Of a DNA stretch of 64,000 nt, positions 45,101 through 60,010 are shown piece after piece. The notes under the pieces are model-generated. The model had not been told where the DNA came from and ran no database searches. It was given only the letters and a program-made list of their open reading frames with translations. The number at the start of each line of letters is the position of its first letter. The first letter of the stretch is position 1. The DNA is from Pleuronectes platessa (lineage: Eukaryota; Chordata; Actinopteri; Pleuronectiformes; Pleuronectidae): the NCBI RefSeq assembly GCF_947347685.1, contig NW_026518993.1:186001-250000 (forward strand). The letters run 5' to 3'. Made by a program: the position numbers and the translations under genes.

Positions 45101-48100
45101 TTGATTTGATTTTTTTCTTTTTTTGTAAATAACTGTTTTATTTATGTGCAACGCATAGTTCGCAACGCGGATGTGCGCCGCAAGAGATATGCACCGCAGG
45201 AGATGTGCGCAACAGGAGATGTGCACCACAGGAGATGTGCGCAGCAGGAGATGTGCACCGCAGGAGATGTGCGCCGCAGGAGATGTGCACCGCAGGAGAT
45301 GTGCACGCAGGAGATTAGCACGCAGGAGATGTGCGCTGCAGGATTTGTGCGCACAGTTTTTTTATTAATTTGAGTCAATTATTATTATTTTTTTGTAAAT
45401 AAATGTTTCATTTATGTGCACCGCAGGGTGCGCGCCGCAAGAGATGTGCACCGCCGGAGATGTGCGCCACTGGAGATGTGCATCGCAGGAGATGTGCGCC
45501 GCAGGAGATGTGCATGCAGGAGATGTGAGCCGCAGGAGATGTACATAGCAGGAGATGTGCGCCGCAGGCGATATGCGCAGCAGGAGATGTGTGCCGCAGT
45601 TTTTTTATTAATTTGATTTGTTGATTTTTTTGTAAATAAATGTTTCATTTATGTGCAACGCAGGGTGTGCGCCGCAGGATGTGCGCCGAAAGAGATGTGC
45701 ACCGCAGGAGATGTGCGCAGCAGGAGATGTGCGCCGCAGGAGAAGTGCACCGCAGGAGATGTGCGCCGCAGGAGATGTGCACCGCAGGAGATGAGTGCCA
45801 CAGGAGATGTGCGCTGCAGGACATGTACATAGCAGGAGATATGCGCCGCAGGCGATATGCGCAGCAGGAGATGTGCGCCACTTGAGATATGCATCGCAGG
45901 AGATGTGCGCCGCAGGAGATGTGCATGCAGGAGATGTGAGCCGCAGGAGATGTACATAGCAGGAGATGTGCGCCGCAGGCGATATGCGCAGCAGGAGATG
46001 TGTGCCGCAAGAGATATGCACCGCAGGAGATGTGCGCAACAGGAAATGTGCACCACAGGAGATGTGCGCAGCAGGAGATGTGCACCGCAGGAGATGTGCG
46101 CCGCAGGAGATGTGCACCGCAGGAGATGTGCACGCAGGAGATTAGCACGCAGGAGATGTGCGCCGCAGGATGTGTGCGCACAGTTTTTTTATTAATTTTA
46201 TTTATGTGCATCGCATGTTGTGCAAAGCAGGAGATGTGCACAGCAGGAGATTTGCGCCGCAGGATGTGTGCGCACAGTTTTTTTATTAATTTGAGTTAAT
46301 TATTATAATTTTTTTGTAAATAAATGTTTCATTTATGTGCAACGAAGGGTGTGCGCCGCAGGATGTGCGCCGCAAGAGATATGCACTGCCGGAGATGTGC
46401 GCAGCAGGAGATGTGCACCGCAGGAGATGTAAACCGCAGGAGATGTGCGCAGCAGGAGATGTGCACCGCAGGAGATGTGTACGCAGGAGATATGCGCCGC
46501 AGGAGATGAGTGCCGCAGGAGATGTGCGCCGCAGGATGTGTGCGGAGATGTGCAACGCAGGAGATGTGCGCAGCAGGAGATGTGCACCGCAGGAGATGTG
46601 CGCCGCAGGAGATGTGCACCGTAGGAGATGTGCGCAGCAGGAGATTGGCACGCAGGAGATGTGCGTCGCAGGATGTGTGCGCACAGTTTTTTTATTAATT
46701 TTATTTATGTGCATCGCATGTTCTGCAATGCAGGAGATGTGCGCAGCAGGAGATTTGCGCCGCAGGATGTGTGCGCACATTTTTTTTAGGAATTTGAGTT
46801 AATTATTATTATTTTTTGTAAATAAATGTTTCATTTATGTGCACCGCAGGGTGTGCGATGCAGGATTTTCACCGCAGGAGATTTTCGTAGCAGGAGATGT
46901 GCGCCACTGGAGATGTGCACCACAGGAGATATGCACGCAGGAGATGTGCGCCGCAGGATGTGTGCGCAAAGTTTTTTTATTATTTTATTTATGTGCATCG
47001 CATGTTTTGCAACACAGGAGATGTGCGCAGCAGGAGATTTGCGCCGCAGGAGATGTGCGCAGCAGGAGATATGCACCGCAGTAGATGTGCGCAGCAGGAG
47101 ATGTGCACCGCAAGAGATGTGCGCCGCAAGAGATGTGCGCAGCAGGGTGTGTGCACACGTTTTTTTTATTAATTTGATTTAATAATATTTTTTTGTAAAT
47201 AAATGTTTCATTTATGTGCACCGCAGGGTGTGCGACGCAAGAGATGTGCACCGCCGGAGATGTGCGCATTAGGAGATGTGCACCGCAGGAGATGTGCGCA
47301 GCAGGAGATGTGTGCCGCAGGAGACGTGCGCAGCAGGAGATGTGCACCACTTGGGATATTCACTGCAGGAGATGTGCGCTGCAGGAGATGTGCATGCAGG
47401 AGATGTGAGCCGCAGGAGACGTACATAGCAGGAGATGTGCGCCGCAGGCGATATGCGCAGCAGGAGATGTGTGCCGCAGTTTTTTCATTAATTTGATTTG
47501 ATTTTTTTCTTTTTTTGTAAATAACTGTTTTATTTATGTGCAACGCATAGTTCGCAACGCAGGATGTGCGCCGCAAGAGATATGCACCGCAGGAGATGTG
47601 CGCAACAGGAGATTTGCACCACAGGAGATGTGCGCAGCAGGAGATGTGCACCGCAGGAGATGTGCGCCGCAGGAGATGTGCACCGCAGGAGATGTGCACG
47701 CAGGAGATTAGCACGCAGGAGATGTGCGCTGCAGGATTTGTGCGCACAGTTTTTTTATTAATTTGAGTTAATTATTATTATTTTTTTGTAAATAAATGTT
47801 TCATTTATGTGCACCGCAGGGTGCGCGCCGCAAGAGATGTGCACCGCCGGAGATGTGCGCCACTGGAGATGTGCATCGCAGGAGATGTGCGCCGCAGGAG
47901 ATGTGCATGCAGGAGATGTGAGCCGCAGGAGATGTACATAGCAGGAGATGTGCGCCGCAGGCGATATGCGCAGCAGGAGATGTGTGCAGCAGTTTTTTTA
48001 TTAATTTGATTTGATTTTTTGATTTTTTTGTAAATAAATGTTTCATTTATGTGCAACGCAGGGTGTGCGCCGCAGGATGTGCGCCGCAAGAGATGTGCAC

Positions 48101-51100
48101 CGCAGGAGATGTGCGCAGCAAGAGATGTGCGCCGCAGGAGATGTGCGGCGCAAGAGATGTGCACGCAGGAGATGTGCGCAGCAGGAGATGTGCGCCGCAG
48201 GAGAAGTGCACCGCAGGAGATGTGCGCCGCAGGAGATGTGCACCGCAGGAGATGTGCGCAGCAGGAGATTGGCACGCAGGAGATGTGCGCAGCAGGATGT
48301 GTGCGCACAGTTTTTTTATTAATTTGAGTTCATTATTATAATTTTTTTGTAAATAAATGTTTCATTTATGTGCAACGAAGGGTGTGCGCCGCAGGATGTG
48401 CGCCGCAAGAGATTTGCACCGCCGGAGATGTGGGCAGCAGGAGATGTGCACCGCAGGAGATGTACAACGCAGGAGATGTGCGCAGCAGGAGATGTGCACC
48501 GCAGGAGATGTGTACGCAGGAGATATGCGCCGCAGGAGATGTGCGCAGCAGGAGATGTGCACCACTTGAGATATGCACTGCAGGAGATGTGCACAGGAAA
48601 TGTGCGCTGCAGGACATGTACATAGCAGGAGATATGCGCCGCGGGCGATATGCGCAGCAGGAGATGTGCGCCACTGGAGATGTGCATCGCAGGAGATGTG
48701 CGCCGCAGGAGATGTGCATGCAGGAGATGTGAGCCGCAGGAGATGTACATAGCAGGAGATGTGCGCCGCAGGCAATATGCGCATCAGGAGATGTGTGCCG
48801 CAGTTTTTTTATTAATTTGATTTGATTTTTTAATTTTTTTGTAAATAACTGTTTTATTTATGTGCAACGCAGGGTTCGCAACGCAGGATGTGCGCCACAA
48901 GAGATATGCACCGCAGGAGATGTGCGCAACAGGAAATGTGCACCACAGGAGATGTGCGCAGCAGGAGATGTGCACCGCAGGAGATGTGCGCCGCAGGAGA
49001 TGTGCACCGCAGGAGATGTGCACGCAGGAGATTAGCACGCAGGAGATGTGCGCCGCAGGATGTGTGCACTGCAGGAGATGTGCGCAGCAGGAGATGTGCA
49101 CCGCAGGAGATGTACACCGCAGGAGATGTGCGCAGCAGGAGATGTGCACAACAGGAGATTTGTACGCAGGAGATGTGCGCAGCAGGAGATGTGCGCAGCA
49201 GGAGATGTGCACCGCAGGAGATGTGCGCAGCAGGAGATGTGCACCGCAAGAGATGTGCGCCGCAAGAAATGTGCGCCACAGGAGATGTGCGCCGCAGGAG
49301 ATGTGCGCAGCAGGAGATGTGCACCGCAAGAGATGTGCGCCGCAAGAGATGTGCGCCACAGGAGATGTGCGCCGCAGGAGATGTGCGCAGCAGGGTGTGT
49401 GCACACGTTTTTTTTATTAACTTGATTTAATAATATTTTTTTGTAAATAAATGTTTCATTTATGTGCACCGCAGGGTGTGCGCCGCAAGAGATGTGCACC
49501 GCCGGAGATGTGCGCATTAGGAGATGTGCACCGCAGGAGATGTGCGCAGCAGGAGATGTGTGCCGCAGGAGACGTGCGCAGCAGGAGATGTGCACCACTT
49601 GGGATATTCACTGCAGGAGATGTGCGCTGCAGGAGATGTGCATGCAGGAGATGTGAGCAGCAGGAGACGTACATAGCAGGAGATGTGCGCCGCAGGCGAT
49701 ATGCGCAGCAGGAGATGTGTGCCGCAGTTTTTTTATTAATTTGATTTGATTTTTTTCTTTTTTTGTAAATAATTGTTTTATTTATGTGCAACGCATAGTT
49801 CGCAACGCAGGATGTGCGCCGCAAGAGATATGCACCGCAGGAGATGTGCGCAACAGGAGATGTGCACCACAGGAGATGTGCGCAGCAGGAGATGTGCACC
49901 GCAGGAGATGTGCGCCGCAGGAGATGTGCACCGCAGGAGATGTGCACGCAGGAGATTAGCACGCAGGAGATGTGCGCTGCAGGATTTGTGCGCACAGTTT
50001 TTTTATTAATTTGAGTTAATTATTATTATTTTTTTGTAAATAAATGTTTCATTTATGTGCACCGCAGGGTGCGCGCCGCAAGAGATGTGCACCGCCGGAG
50101 ATGTGCGCCACTGGAGATGTGCATCGCAGGAGATGTGCGCCGCAGGAGATGTGCATGCAGGAGATGTGAGCCGCAGGAGATGTACATAGCAGGAGATGTG
50201 CGCCGCAGGCGATATGCGCAGCAGGAGATGTGTGCCGCAGTTTTTTTATTAATTTGATTTGTTGATTTTTTTGTAAATAAATGTTTCATTTATGTGCAAC
50301 GCAGGGTGTGCGCCGCAGGATGTGCGCTGCAAGAGATGTGCACCGCAGGAGATGTGCGCAGCAGGAGATGTGCGCCGCAGGAGAAGTGCACCGCAGGAGA
50401 TGTGCGCCGAAGGAGATGTGCACCGCAGGAGATGTGCGTGGCAGGATTTGCGCCGCTAGAGATATGCACCGCCGCAGATGTGCGCAGCAGGAGATGTGCA
50501 CCGCTGGAGATGAGTGCCGCAGGCGATGTGCGCCGCAGGATGTGTGCGCACATTTTTTTTAGGAATTTGAGTTAATTATTATTATTTTTTGTAAATAAAT
50601 GTTTCATTTATGTGCACCGCAGGGTGTGCGATGCAGGATTTTCACCGCAGGAGATTTTCGTAGCAGGAGATGTGCGCCACTGGAGATGTGCACCGCAGGA
50701 GATGTGCGCAGCAGGAGATGTGCACCGCAGGAGATGTGCGCAGCAGGAGATTTGCACCGCAAGAGATGTGCGCCGCAAGAGATGTGCGCCACAGGAGATG
50801 TGCGCCGCAGGAGATGTGCGCAGCAGGGTGTGTGCACACGTTTTTTTTATTAATTTGATTTAATAATATTTTTTTGTAAATAAATGTTTAATTTATGTAC
50901 ACCGCAGGGTGTGCGCCGCAAGAGATGTGCACCGCCGGAGATGTGCGCATTAGGAGATGTGCACCGCAGGAGATGTGCGCAGCAGGAGATGTGTGCCGCA
51001 GGAGACGTGCGCAGCAGGAGATGTGCACCACTTGGGATATTCACTGCAGGAGATGTGCGCTGCAGGAGATGTGCATGCAGGAGATGTGAGCCGCAGGAGA

Positions 51101-51419
51101 CGTACATAGCAGGAGATGTGCGCCGCAGGCGATATGCGCTGCAGGAGATGTGTGCCGCAGTTTTTTTATTAATTTGATTTGATTTTTTTCTTTTTTTGTA
51201 AATAACTGTTTTATTTATGTGCAACGCATAGTTCGCAACGCAGGATGTGCGCCGCAAGAGATATGCTCCGCAGGAGATGTGCGCAACAGAAGATGTGCAC
51301 CACAGGAGATGTGCGCAGCAGGATATGTGCACCGCAGGAGATGTGCACGCAGGAGATTAGCACGCAGGAGATGTGCGCTGCAGGATTTGTGCGCACAGTT
51401 TTTTTATTAATTTGAGTTA

Positions 51420-52650
51420 ATTATTATTATTTTTTTGTAAGTAAATGTTTCATTTATGTGCACCGCAGGGTGCGCGCCGCAAGAGATGTGCACCGCCGGA
51501 GATGTGCGCCACTGGAGATGTGCATCGCAGGATATGTGCGCCGCAGGAGATGTGCATGCAGGAGATGTGAGCCGCAGGAGATGTACATAGCAGGAGATGT
51601 GCGCCGCAGGCGATATGCGCAGCAGGAGATGTGTGCCGCAGTTTTTTTATTAATTTGATTTGATTTTTTGATTTTTTTGTAAATAAATGTTTCATTTATG
51701 TGCAACGCAGGGTGTGCGCCGCAGGATGTGCGCCGCAAGAGATGTGCACCGCAGGAGATGTGTGCAGCAGGAGATGTGCGCCGCAGGAGAAGTGCACCGC
51801 AGGAGATGTGCGCCGCAGGAGATGTGCACCGCAGGAGATGTGCGCAGCAGGAGATTGGCACGCAGGAGATGTGCGCCGCAGGATGTGTGCGCACAGTTTT
51901 TTTATTAATTTGAGTTCATTATTATAATTTTTTTGTAAATAAATGTTTCATTTATGTGCAACGAAGGGTGTGCGCCACAGGATGTGCGCCGCAAGAGATT
52001 TGCACCGCCGGAGATGTGGGCAGCAGGAGATGTGCACCGCAGGAGATGTACAACGCAGGAGATGTGCGCAGCAGGAGATGTGCACCACAGGAGATGTGCG
52101 CTGCAGGATTTGTGCGCACAGTTTTTTTATTAATTTGAGTTAATTATTATTATTTTTTTGTAAATAAATGTTTCATTTATGTGCACCGCAGGGTGCGCGC
52201 CGCAAGAGATGTGCACCGCCGGAGATGTGCGCCACTGGAGATGTGCATCGCAGGAGATGTGCGCCGTAGGAGATGTGCATGCAGGAGATGTGAGCCGCAG
52301 GAGATGTACATAGCAGGAGATGTGCGCCGCAGGCGATATGCGCAGCAGGAGATGTGTGCCGCAGTTTTTTTATTAATTTGATTTGATTTTTTGATTTTTT
52401 TGTAAATAAATGTTTCATTTATGTGCAACGCAGTGTGTGCGCCGCAGGATGTGCGCCGCAAGAGATGTGCACCGCAGGAGATGTGTGCAGCAGGAGATGT
52501 GCGCCGCAGGAGAAGTGCACCGCAGGAGATGTGCGCCGCAGGAGATGTGCACCGCAGGAGATGTGCGCAGCAGGAGATTGGCACGCAGGAGATGTGCGCC
52601 GCAGGATGTGTGCGCACAGTTTTTTTTATTAATTTGAGTTCATTATTATA
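51420..52650. repeat. Tandem duplication, period 723 bp
   Basis: Landmarks at 51450, 51687 and the end of the following block recur 723 bp later (52173, 52410). The copies differ at few sites, for example GGGTGTGCG at 51709 against AGTGTGTGCG at 52431. Confidence 0.8.
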
Positions 52651-52911
52651 ATTTTTTTGTAAATAAATGTTTCATTTATGTGCAACGAAGGGTGTGCGCC
52701 GCAGGATGTGCGCCGCAAGAGATTTGCACCGCCGGAGATGTGGGCAGCAGGAGATGTGCACCGCAGGAGATGTACAACGCAGGAGATGTGCGCAGCAGGA
52801 GATGTGCACCGCAGGAGATGCGTACGCAGGAGATATGCGCCGCAGGAGATGTGCGCAGCAGGAGATGTGCACCACTTGAGATATGCACTGCAGGAGATGT
52901 GCACAGGAAAT

Positions 52912-55610
52912 GTGCGCTGCAGGACATGTACATAGCAGGAGATATGCGCCGCAGGCGATATGCGCAGCAGGAGATGTGCGCCACTGGAGATGTGCATCGC
53001 AGGAGATGTGCGCCGCAGGAGATGTGCATGCAGGAGATGTGAGCCGCAGGAGATGTACATAGCAGGAGATGTGCGCCGCAGGCGATATGCGCAGCAGGAG
53101 ATGTGTGCCGCAGTTTTTTTATTAATTTGATTTGATTTTTTAATTTTTTTGTAAATAACTGTTTTATTTATGTGCAACGCAGGGTTCGCAACGCAGGATG
53201 TGCGCCGCAAGAGATATGCACCGCAGGAGATGTGCGCAACAGGAAATGTGCACCACAGGAGATGTGCGCAGCAGGAGATGTGCACCGCAGGAGATGTGCG
53301 CCGCAGGAGATGTGCACCGCAGGAGATGTGCACGCAGGAGATTAGCACGCAGGAGATGTGCGCCGCAGGATGTGTGCGCACAGTTTTTTTATTAATTTTA
53401 TTTATGTGCATCGCATGTTGTGCAAAGCAGGAGATGTGCTCAGCAGGAGATTTGCGCCGCAGGATGTGTGCGCACAGTTTTTTTATTAATTTGTGTTAAT
53501 AATTATAATTTTTTTGTAAATAAATGTTTCATTTATGTGCAACGAAGGGTGTGCGCCGCAGGATGTGCACCGCAAGAGATATACACCGCCGGAGATGTGC
53601 GCAGCAGGAGATGTGCACCGCAGGAGATGTAAACCGCAGGAGATGTGCGCAGCAGGAGATGTGCACCGCAGGAGATGTGTACGCAGGAGATATGCGCCGC
53701 AGGAGATGAGTGCCGCAGGAGATGTGCGCCGCAGGATGTGTGCGGAGATGTGCAACGCAGGAGATGTGCGCAGCAGGAGATGTGCACCGCAGGAGATGTG
53801 CGCCGCAGGAGATGTGCACCGTAGGAGATGTGCGCAGCAGGAGATTGGCACGCAGGAGATGTGCGCCGCAGGATGTGTGCGCACAGTTATTTTATTAATT
53901 TTATTTATGTGCATCGCATGTTCTGCAATGCAGGAGATGTGCGCAGCAGGAGATTTGCGCCGCAGGATGTGTGCGCACAGTTTTTTTATTAATTTGACTT
54001 AATTATTACAATTTTTTTGTAAATAAATGTTTCATTTATGTGCAACGAAGGGTGTGCGCCGCAGGATGTGTGCCGCAAGAGATGTGCACCGCCGGAGATG
54101 TGCGCAGCAGGAGATGTGCACCACAGGAGATGTGCACCGCAGGAGATGTGCGCCTCAGGAGATGTGCACCGCAGGAGATGTGCGCGGCAGGATGTGCGCC
54201 GCTAGAGATATGCACCGCCGCAGATGTGCGCAGCAGGAGATGTGCACCGCTGGAGATGTACACCGCAGGAGATGTGCGCAGCAGGAGATGTGCACCGCAG
54301 GAGATGTGTACGCAGGAGATATGCGCCGCAGGAGATGAGTGCCGCAGGCGATGTGCGCCGCAGGATGTGTGCGCACATTTTTTTTAGGAATTTGAGTTAA
54401 TTATTATTATTTTTTGTAAATAAATGTTTCATTTATGTGCACCGCAGGGTGTGCGATGCAGGATTTTCACCGCAGGAGATTTTCGTAGCAGGAGATGTGC
54501 GCCACTGGAGATGTGCACCGCAGGAGATATGCACGCAGGAGATGTGCGCCGCAGGATGTGTGCGCAAAGTTTTTTTATTATTTTATTTATGTGCATCGCA
54601 TGTTTTGCAACACAGGAGATGTGCGCAGCAGGAGATTTGCGCCGCAGGATGTGTGCGCACAGTTTTGTTATTAATTTGAGTTAATTATTATAATTTTTAT
54701 GTAAATAAATGTTTCATTTATGTGCAACGCAGGGTGTGCGCCGCAGGATGTGCGCCGCAAGAGATGTGCACCACAGGAGATGTGCGCAGCAGGAGATGTG
54801 CACTGCAGGAGATGTGCGCAGCAGGAGATGTGGACCGCAAGAGATGTGCGCCTCAGGAGATGCGCGGCGTAAGAGATGTGCACGCAGGAGATGTGCGCAG
54901 CAGGAGATGTGCACCGCAGGAGATGTGCGCAGCAGGAGATGTGCGCCGCAAGAGATGTGCGCCACAGGAGATGTGCGCCGCAGGAGATGTGCGCAGCAGG
55001 GTGTGTGCACACGTTTTTTTTATTAATTTGATTTAATAATATTTTTTTGTAAATAAATGTTTCATTTATGTGCACCGCAGGGTATGCGCCGCAAGAGATG
55101 TGCACCGCCGGAGATGTGCGCATTAGGAGATGTGCACCGCAGGAGATGTGCGCAGCAGGAGATGTGTGCCGCAGGAGACGTGCGCAGCAGGAGATGTGCA
55201 CCACTTGGGATATTCACTGCAGGAGATGTGCGCTGCAGGAGATGTGCATGCAGGAGATGTGAGCCGCAGGAGACGTACATAGCAGGAGATGTGCGCCGCA
55301 GGCGATATGCGCAGCAGGAGATGTGTGCCGCAGTTTTTTTATTAATTTGATTTGATTTTTTTCTTTTTTTGTAAATAACTGTTTTATTTATGTGCAACGC
55401 ATAGTTCGCAACGCAGGATGTGCGCCGCAAGAGATATGCACCGCAGGAGATGTGCGCAACAGGAGACGTGCACCACAGGAGATGTGCGCAGCAGGAGATG
55501 TGCACCGCAGGAGATGTGCGCCGCAGGAGATGTGCACCGCAGGAGATGTGCACGCAGGAGATTAGCACGCAGGAGATGTGCGCTGCAGGATTTGTGCGCA
55601 CAGTTTTTTT
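52912..55610. repeat. Dispersed 2.7-kb duplication, copy 1
   Basis: Landmarks at 53042, 53170, 53524, 54027, 54424 and 54709 recur exactly 4347 bp later, and those from 55057 onward 4396 bp later. The matching segment begins near GCGCTGCAGGACATG. Confidence 0.82.
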
Positions 55611-57258
55611 ATTAATTTGATTTGATTTTTTAATTTTTTTGTAAATAACTGTTTCATTTATGTGCAACGCAGGGTTCGCAACGCAGGATGTGCGCCACAA
55701 GAGATATGCACCGCAGGAGATGTGCGCAACAGGAAATGTGCACCACAGGAGATGTGCGCAGCAGGAGATGTGCACCGCAGGAGATGTGCGCCGCAGGAGA
55801 TGTGCACCGCAGGAGATGTGCACGCAGGAGATTAGCACGCAGGAGATGTGCGCCGCAGGATGTGTGCACTGCAGGAGATGTGCGCAGCAGGAGATGTGCA
55901 CCGCAGGAGATGTACACCGCAGGAGATGTGCGCAGCAGGAGATGTGCACCGCAGGAGATTTGTACGCAGGAGATGTGCGCAGCAGGAGATGTGCACCGCA
56001 GGAGATGTGCGCAGCAGGAGATGTGCACCGCAGGAGATGTGCGCAGCAGGAGATGTGCACCGCAATAGATGTGCGCCGCAAGAAATGTGCGCCACAGGAG
56101 ATGTGCGCCGCAGGAGATGTGCGCAGCAGGAGATGTGCACCGCAAGAGATGTGCGCCGCAAGAGATGTGCGCCACAGGAGATGTGCGCCGCAGGAGATGT
56201 GCGCAGCAGGGTGTGTGCACACGTTTTTTTTATTAATTTGATTTAATAATATTTTTTTGTAAATAAATGTTTCATTTATGTGCACCGCAGGGTGTGCGCC
56301 GCAAGAGATGTGCACCGCCGGAGATGTGCGCATTTGGAGATGTGCACCGCAGGAGATGTGCGCAGCAGGAGATGTGTGCCGCAGGAGACGTGCGCAGCAG
56401 GAGATGTGCACCACTTGGGATATTCACTGCAGGAGATGTGCGCTGCAGGAGATGTGCATGCAGGAGATGTGAGCCGCAGGAGACGTACATAGCAGGAGAT
56501 GTGCGCCGCAGGCGATATGCGCAGCAGGAGATGTGTGCCGCAGTTTTTTTATTAATTTGATTTGATTTTTTTCTTTTTTTGTAAATAACTGTTTTATTTA
56601 TGTGCAACGCATAGTTCGCAACGCAGGATGTGCGCCGCAAGAGATATGCACCGCAGGAGATGTACGCAACAGGAGATGTGCACCACAGGAGATGTGCGCA
56701 GCAGGAGATGTGCACCGCAGGAGATGTGCACCGCAGGAGATGTGCGCAACAGGAGATGTGCACCACAGGAGATGTGCGCTGCAGGATTTGTGCGCACAGT
56801 TTTTTTATTAATTTGAGTTAATTATTATTATTTTTTTGTAAATAAATGTTTCATTTATGTGCACCGCAGGGTGCGCGCTGCAAGAGATGTGCACCGCCGG
56901 AGAGGTGCGCCACTGGAGATGTACATCGCAGGATATGTGCGCCGCAGGAGAGATGTGCATGCAGGAGATGTGAGCCGCAGGAGATGTACATAGCAGGAGA
57001 TGTGCGCCGCAGGCGATATGCGCAGCAGGAGATGTGTGCCGCAGTTTTTTTATTAATTTGATTTGATTTTTTGATTTTTTTGTAAATAAATGTTTCATTT
57101 ATGTGCAACGCAGGGTGTGCGCCGCAGGATGTGCGCCGCAAGAGATGTGCACCGCAGGAGATGTGTGCAGCAGGAGATGTGCGCTGCAGGAGAAGTGCAC
57201 CGCAGGAGATGTGCGCCGCAGGAGATGTGCACCGCAGGAGATGAGTGCCACAGGAGAT

Positions 57259-60010
57259 GTGCGCTGCAGGACATGTACATAGCAGGAGATATGCGCCGCA
57301 GGCGATATGCGCAGCAGGAGATGTGCGCCACTGGAGATGTGCATCGCAGGAGATGTGCGCCGCAGGAGATGTGCATGCAGGAGATGTGAGCCGCAGGAGA
57401 TGTACATAGCAGGAGATGTGCGCCGCAGGCGATATGCGCAGCAGGAGATGTGTGCCGCAGTTTTTTTATTAATTTGATTTGATTTTTTAATTTTTTTGTA
57501 AATAACTGTTTTATTTATGTGCAACGCAGGGTTCGCAACGCAGGATGTGCGCCGCAAGAGATATGCACCGCAGGAGATGTGCGCAACAGGAAATGTGCAC
57601 CACAGGAGATGTGCGCAGCAGGAGATGTGCACCGCAGGAGATGTGCGCCGCAGGAGATGTGCACCGCAGGAGATGTGCACGCAGGAGATTAGCACGCAGG
57701 AGATTTGCGCCGCAGGATGTGTGCGCACAGTTTTTTTATTAATTTTATTTATGTGCATCGCATGTTGTGCAAAGCAGGAGATGTGCACAGCAGGAGATTT
57801 GCGCCGCAGGATGTGTGCGCACAGTTTTTTTATTAATTTGAGTTAATTATTATAATTTTTTTGTAAATAAATGTTTCATTTATGTGCAACGAAGGGTGTG
57901 CGCCGCAGGATGTGCGCCGCAAGAGATATGCACCGCCGGAGATGTGCGCAGCAGGAGATGTGCACCGCAGGAGATGTAAACCGCAGGAGATGTGCGCAGC
58001 AGGAGATGTGCACCGCAGGAGATGTGTACGCAGGAGATATGCGCCGCAGGAGATGAGTGCCGCAGGAGATGTGCGCCGCAGGATGTGTGCGGAGATGTGC
58101 AACGCAGGAGATGTGCGCAGCAGGAGATGTGCACCGCAGGAGATGTGCGCCGCAGGAGATGTGCACCGTAGGAGATGTGCGCAGCAGGAGATTGGCACGC
58201 AGGAGATGTGCGCCGCAGGATGTGTGCGCACAGTTTTTTTATTAATTTTATTCATGTGCATCGCATGTTCTGCAATGCAGGAGATGTGCGCAGCAGGAGA
58301 TTTGCGCCGCAGGATGTGTGCGCACAGTTTTTTTATTAATTTGACTTAATTATTATAATTTTTTTGTAAATAAATGTTTCATTTATGTGCAACGAAGGGT
58401 GTGCGCCGCAGGATGTGTGCCGCAAGAGATGTGCACCGCCGGAGATGTGCGCAGCAGGAGATGTGCACCACAGGAGATGTGCACCGCAGGAGATGTGCGC
58501 CTCAGGAGATGTGCACCGCAGGAGATGTGCGCGGCAGGATGTGCGCCGCTAGAGATATGCACCGCCGCAGATGTGCGCAGCAGGAGATGTGCACCGCTGG
58601 AGATGTACACCGCAGGAGATGTGCGCAGCAGGAGATGTGCACCGCAGGAGATGTGTACGCAGGAGATATGCGCCGCAGGACATGAGTGCCGCAGGCGATG
58701 TGCGCCGCAGGATGTGTGCGCACATTTTTTTTAGGAATTTGAGTTAATTATTATTATTTTTTGTAAATAAATGTTTCTTTTATGTGCACCGCAGGGTGTG
58801 CGATGCAGGATTTTCACCGCAGGAGATTTTCGTAGCAGGAGATGTGCGCCACTGGAGATGTGCAACGCAGGAGATATGCACGCAGGAGATGTGCGCCGCA
58901 GGATGTGTGCGCAAAGTTTTTTTATTATTTTATTTATGTGCATCACATGTTTTGCAACACAGGAGATGTGCGCAGCAGGAGATTTGCGCCGCAGGATGTG
59001 TGCGCACAGTTTTGTTATTAATTTGAGTTAATTATTATAATTTTTTTGTAAATAAATGTTTCATTTATGTGCAACGCAGGGTTTGCGCCGCAGGATGTGC
59101 GCCGCAAGAGATGTGCACCACAGGAGATGTGCGCAGCAGGAGATGTGCACTGCAGGAGATGTGCGCAGCAGGAGATGTGGACCGCAAGAGATGTGCGCCG
59201 CAGGAGATGCGCGGAGTAAGAGATGTGCACGCAGGAGATGTGCGCAGCAGGAGATGTGCGACCGCAGGAGATGTGCGCAGCAGGAGATGTGCACCGCAGG
59301 AGATGTGCGCAGCAGGAGATGTGCACCGCAAGAGATGTGCGCCGCAAGAGATGTGCGCCACAGGAGATGTGCGCCGCAGGAGATGTGCGCAGCAGGGTGT
59401 GTGCACACGTTTTTTTTATTAATTTGATTTAATAATATTTTTTTGTAAATAAATGTTTCATTTATGTGCACCGCAGGGTGTGCGCCGCAAGAGATGTGCA
59501 CCGCCGGAGATGTGCGCATTAGGAGATGTGCACCGCAGGAGATGTGCGCAGCAGGAGATGTGTGCCGCAGGAGACGTGCGCAGCAGGAGATGTGCACCAC
59601 TTGGGATATTCACTGCATGAGATGTGCACTGCAGGAGATGTGCATGCAGGAGATGTGAGCCGCAGGAGACGTACATAGCAGGAGATGTGCGCCGCAGGCG
59701 ATATGCGCAGCAGGAGATGTGTGCCGCAGTTTTTTTATTAATTTGATTTGATTTTTTTCTTTTTTTGTAAATAACTGTTTTATTTATGTGCAACGCATAG
59801 TTCGCAACGCAGGATGTGCGCCGCAAGAGATATGCACCGCAGGAGATGTGCGCAACAGGAGATGTGCACCACAGGAGATGTGCGCAGCAGGAGATGTGCA
59901 CCGCAGGAGATGTGCGCCGCAGGAGATGTGCACCGCAGGAGATGTGCACGCAGGAGATTAGCACGCAGGAGATGTGCGCTGCAGGATTTGTGAGCACAGT
60001 TTTCTTATTA
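57259..60010. repeat. Dispersed 2.7-kb duplication, copy 2
   Basis: The second copy is separated from the first by 1.65 kb of other satellite units. A 49-bp insertion near 59265 (three units plus one base, GTGCGACCGCAGG) explains the offset change from 4347 to 4396. Confidence 0.82.
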
